A stretch of DNA of 64,000 nt from Ruminococcus sp. 210702-SL.1.03 (GTDB lineage Bacteria > Bacillota > Clostridia > Oscillospirales > Ruminococcaceae). The DNA lies in NCBI RefSeq assembly GCF_020559915.1, contig NZ_JAJCLZ010000009.1, forward strand, positions 1-64,000, given 5' to 3'. Below the pieces are notes generated by a model that saw only the letters and a program-made list of their open reading frames with translations, did not search any database and was not told the DNA's origin. Shown here piece by piece: positions 62,053 through 64,000 of this stretch. How positions within the stretch are numbered: position 1 is the first letter of the stretch; each line of letters begins with the position of its first letter. The position numbers and the translations under genes are program-made.

Positions 62053-63588
62053 ATGCTGTCTTTTGATATTTCTGATAGACAAATAAACATCGTAAAAGGC
62101 GATAACTCCGCTAACAAGATCAGAATCGAAAAATCACTGAGCGTTGCGGTTCCGGAGGATATGATCATGAACGGAGAGGTAATAAACCTTTCCGGACTCT
62201 CCGAGCTGCTGCTCACAAACCTCAAGGCTGAGGTAATGATGGATAAGGAAGCCGTAGTAACTTTCTCTTCCAGCAACATCGTATTCAAGGAGCTTATAGT
62301 TCCTAAGGCAAAGGGTAACGAATTCCTGAGCATGGTACAGAACCAGATGCAGCAGGAAATGGGTATTACCGATGAGTACTCTATCTCATATACTATTGTA
62401 GGAGAAGCTGGCGAGGATAACCCCGGTTCGGTAAAGGTGCTGGCTACCGCCTGCCCGTCCTCGATAGTAGAAGGCTTCCGCAAGCTCTTCAACATCATGT
62501 CGATAAGCCTGCGCTCGGTAAACATCAGCTGTAACTCCATTTCGAGAATAGTTTTGGCTGACAAGTCGAACCTCGAGAAAATGCCGCTGCTGGTTTGCCA
62601 GATAGACGATAACTTCCTCGGACTGATACTCTTTGAGAACGGTCAGATGGCTTTCGCAAGATACGAGCCTATTTCCGAAGAAGATTACGAAACAGACGAG
62701 TATCTGACCGAGGCTATCAGCGAGAACATCTTCCGTATGGAACAGTTCAACAAGGCAAGAGGCGGCCCGGGACTCGACAACGTAGTGCTCTACGGCAAGA
62801 TCGACGACTACATCAAGCTCGTTGACGCTCTCGACTCGCTCGACGTTAAGGCTTCCGTGCTCGGCGTTCCTTCGCAGATCACAGGTTATGAAAATTTTGA
62901 GTTCACCATCTTCGCTAACGCTATCGGCGCTCTTTACAAGAGAAACAAGCAGACCGAGCGCATCAACCTTCTCGAGGTAGATACCGCTACCGGCAAGGCG
63001 GGTTCGAGCAGCAGCGGCACGCTGGTGACGGCTCTGGTAGCCGGCGTTATCTCGGCAGCGCTCATCGGCGCAGTTACGCTGGTAGTCAGCCTGCATGAAG
63101 GAAGCGTAAGGGATGACATCGAAAAGACAAACGGCGAGATAGATAAGTGCAACGCCGTTATCGCAGAAAACCAAAAGCTGCATGATTATCTCGTCACAGT
63201 AAATGATTATCAGACTCAGGTAAATGTGGCTAAGAACAACCTTTACTCGATACCCGTAGTAAAGGAAGGAATCTTTAAGGAGATCGAGAACCACATCGGT
63301 TCCGGCGATTCCGAGGGCGCTAAGGCTAATTCCTACACAGGCTTCAGCTACTCCAAGAATGACGGAACAGTTACCATTACGGAAGTTGAGCTGAAGGAAC
63401 AGCAGACAGCGAACGACTTTATCCAGTCGATAAAGGACGACGACTACTTCGCAGACGTTACATACAGCGGTTATACCGGTACAGGAGAAGCGGGCAGCCC
63501 CGTAGTTATCTCCTCGGTAACCATGTATCTCAAGCCTATTGAAGTAGAAGACGACACTCAGGCAGTATCAGGGGAGGTTGCAGAATAA
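62053..63588 (+). CDS. PilM-PilN fusion, type IV pilus assembly
   Basis: 511 aa. The first about 310 residues have the actin-like PilM layout ('MLSFDISDRQINIVKGD' start, 'VVTFSSSNIVFKELIVPKAK', 'LLVCQIDDNFLGLILFENG'), while a single TM helix (about 318-343) and the coiled-coil/external C-terminal part resemble PilN. In most bacteria these are separate proteins that form a cytoplasmic-to-external alignment complex with PilO. AAGGA lies 5 bases before the ATG. It follows pilC by 65 bases and overlaps the next gene's start by one base. The fusion is inferred from the order of segments. Confidence 0.72.
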   Translation: MLSFDISDRQINIVKGDNSANKIRIEKSLSVAVPEDMIMNGEVINLSGLSELLLTNLKAEVMMDKEAVVTFSSSNIVFKELIVPKAKGNEFLSMVQNQMQQEMGITDEYSISYTIVGEAGEDNPGSVKVLATACPSSIVEGFRKLFNIMSISLRSVNISCNSISRIVLADKSNLEKMPLLVCQIDDNFLGLILFENGQMAFARYEPISEEDYETDEYLTEAISENIFRMEQFNKARGGPGLDNVVLYGKIDDYIKLVDALDSLDVKASVLGVPSQITGYENFEFTIFANAIGALYKRNKQTERINLLEVDTATGKAGSSSSGTLVTALVAGVISAALIGAVTLVVSLHEGSVRDDIEKTNGEIDKCNAVIAENQKLHDYLVTVNDYQTQVNVAKNNLYSIPVVKEGIFKEIENHIGSGDSEGAKANSYTGFSYSKNDGTVTITEVELKEQQTANDFIQSIKDDDYFADVTYSGYTGTGEAGSPVVISSVTMYLKPIEVEDDTQAVSGEVAE

Positions 63589-64000
63589 TGAAACTTAATC
63601 AGAGAGATAAGATGCTCCTTATAGGCGTATTTGTAGTACTCGTATGGATCGCAGGCATTATGCTCTTTATCAAACCTGCTATTGAAAGCGCGAGAAGCGC
63701 GAGCCAGGAGCTTGACAGCAAGGAAATGGAGCTTTCGCAGCTTCAGACTCAGATAAAGGAAGACGAGAACCTTCCTCAGGAAACTCAGGACGCTTTCGAT
63801 AAGGCTAAGAACACCGCAGACGTTTTCTATGATGTAATGCCCCAGTACGAGGCGGCACAGACTGTACAGAAGATGCTCGACGGCGGCGAGAACAAGTCAT
63901 CTGACAGCCAGATCAAGAACCTGAACCTCAGCATCAGCGAGCTGGGAACTACTTCGCTCGATAGATTCACCTACGCGCCCAATTCGCAGTCTACCACCAT
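63588..64000 (+). CDS. pilO: PilO-like protein, cut by the window edge
   Basis: The first 137 codons are in view. A short basic N-terminus, one TM helix (about residues 9-28), then a coiled-coil stretch (about 30-75) and 'VFYDVMPQYEAAQTVQKMLD', the arrangement of PilO. ATG 63588 overlaps the TAA of the PilM-PilN gene by one base, with GGGGAGG upstream, so the two are translationally coupled. The C-terminal end is beyond the window. Confidence 0.65.
   Translation, partial: MKLNQRDKMLLIGVFVVLVWIAGIMLFIKPAIESARSASQELDSKEMELSQLQTQIKEDENLPQETQDAFDKAKNTADVFYDVMPQYEAAQTVQKMLDGGENKSSDSQIKNLNLSISELGTTSLDRFTYAPNSQSTT

Overview
The window looks like chromosome of a Gram-positive gut anaerobe of the Clostridia, most likely a Ruminococcus-like Oscillospiraceae. 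The reasons are AGGAGG-type ribosome sites with near-consensus sigma-A promoters, PTS sugar operons with their own regulators, NPxTG-anchored surface proteins, a CotH/lamin-tail exoprotein, a GTP-type PEP carboxykinase and a type IV pilus operon. The genus is inferred from protein style and gene mix, not from a marker gene. No rRNA, tRNA or CRISPR array was seen.

Layout. 1-1.6 kb: two small winged-helix-like genes on the minus strand, preceded by a hairpin/terminator leader and a block of iteron-like repeats; this may be the edge of a mobile element. 1.6-14.9 kb: a plus-strand surface operon with three small single-TM proteins (two carry an AWFT motif after the membrane segment, as in SipW/TasA-type exoproteins) and a giant GLUG-like repeat protein of about 3,440 codons interrupted by one in-frame TGA. 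15-20.6 kb: a minus-strand sucrose operon scrR / scrA-scrB-scrK, with a shared candidate operator in both promoters. 20.7-25.5 kb: small housekeeping and orphan genes (MGMT, ATC hydrolase-like, U32-like, GyrI-like), then a deleted KptA remnant beside a RlaP-like nucleotidyltransferase, and a 93-bp MITE-like repeat. 25.7-29.8 kb: the fructose operon fruR-fruK-fruA-HPr, in which the HPr-like protein lacks the regulatory serine.

29.8-37.1 kb: a Gfo/Idh oxidoreductase, an orphan solute-binding lipoprotein paired with a GGDEF-EAL sensor, and an MFS transporter. 37.2-37.8 kb: an AT-rich orphan gene. 37.8-46.4 kb (minus strand): a serine hydrolase lipoprotein with an SH3 membrane protein, a CotH-family wall protein, ClpB and a ribbon-helix-helix protein. 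47-50.5 kb: PEP carboxykinase and xylulokinase (with a good cre site). 50.7-53.1 kb: a frameshifted LRR wall protein and a zinc-ribbon membrane protein. 53.2-60.5 kb: a Ca2+-type P-ATPase, a coiled-coil membrane protein, a YfhO-family protein and a small membrane protein. 60.6-64 kb: the start of a type IV pilus operon (pilC, a pilM-pilN fusion, a pilO-like gene cut by the window edge).

Themes. Sugar uptake (sucrose and fructose PTS, xylulose kinase) feeds glycolysis, with PEP carboxykinase at the PEP node. Several gene sets concern the cell surface (giant repeat protein, CotH and LRR wall proteins, pilus). A c-di-GMP enzyme is present and could influence the pilus, although nothing in the sequence ties them together directly. 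Three genes show decay or recoding: the in-frame TGA in the giant protein, the LRR frameshift and the KptA deletion.
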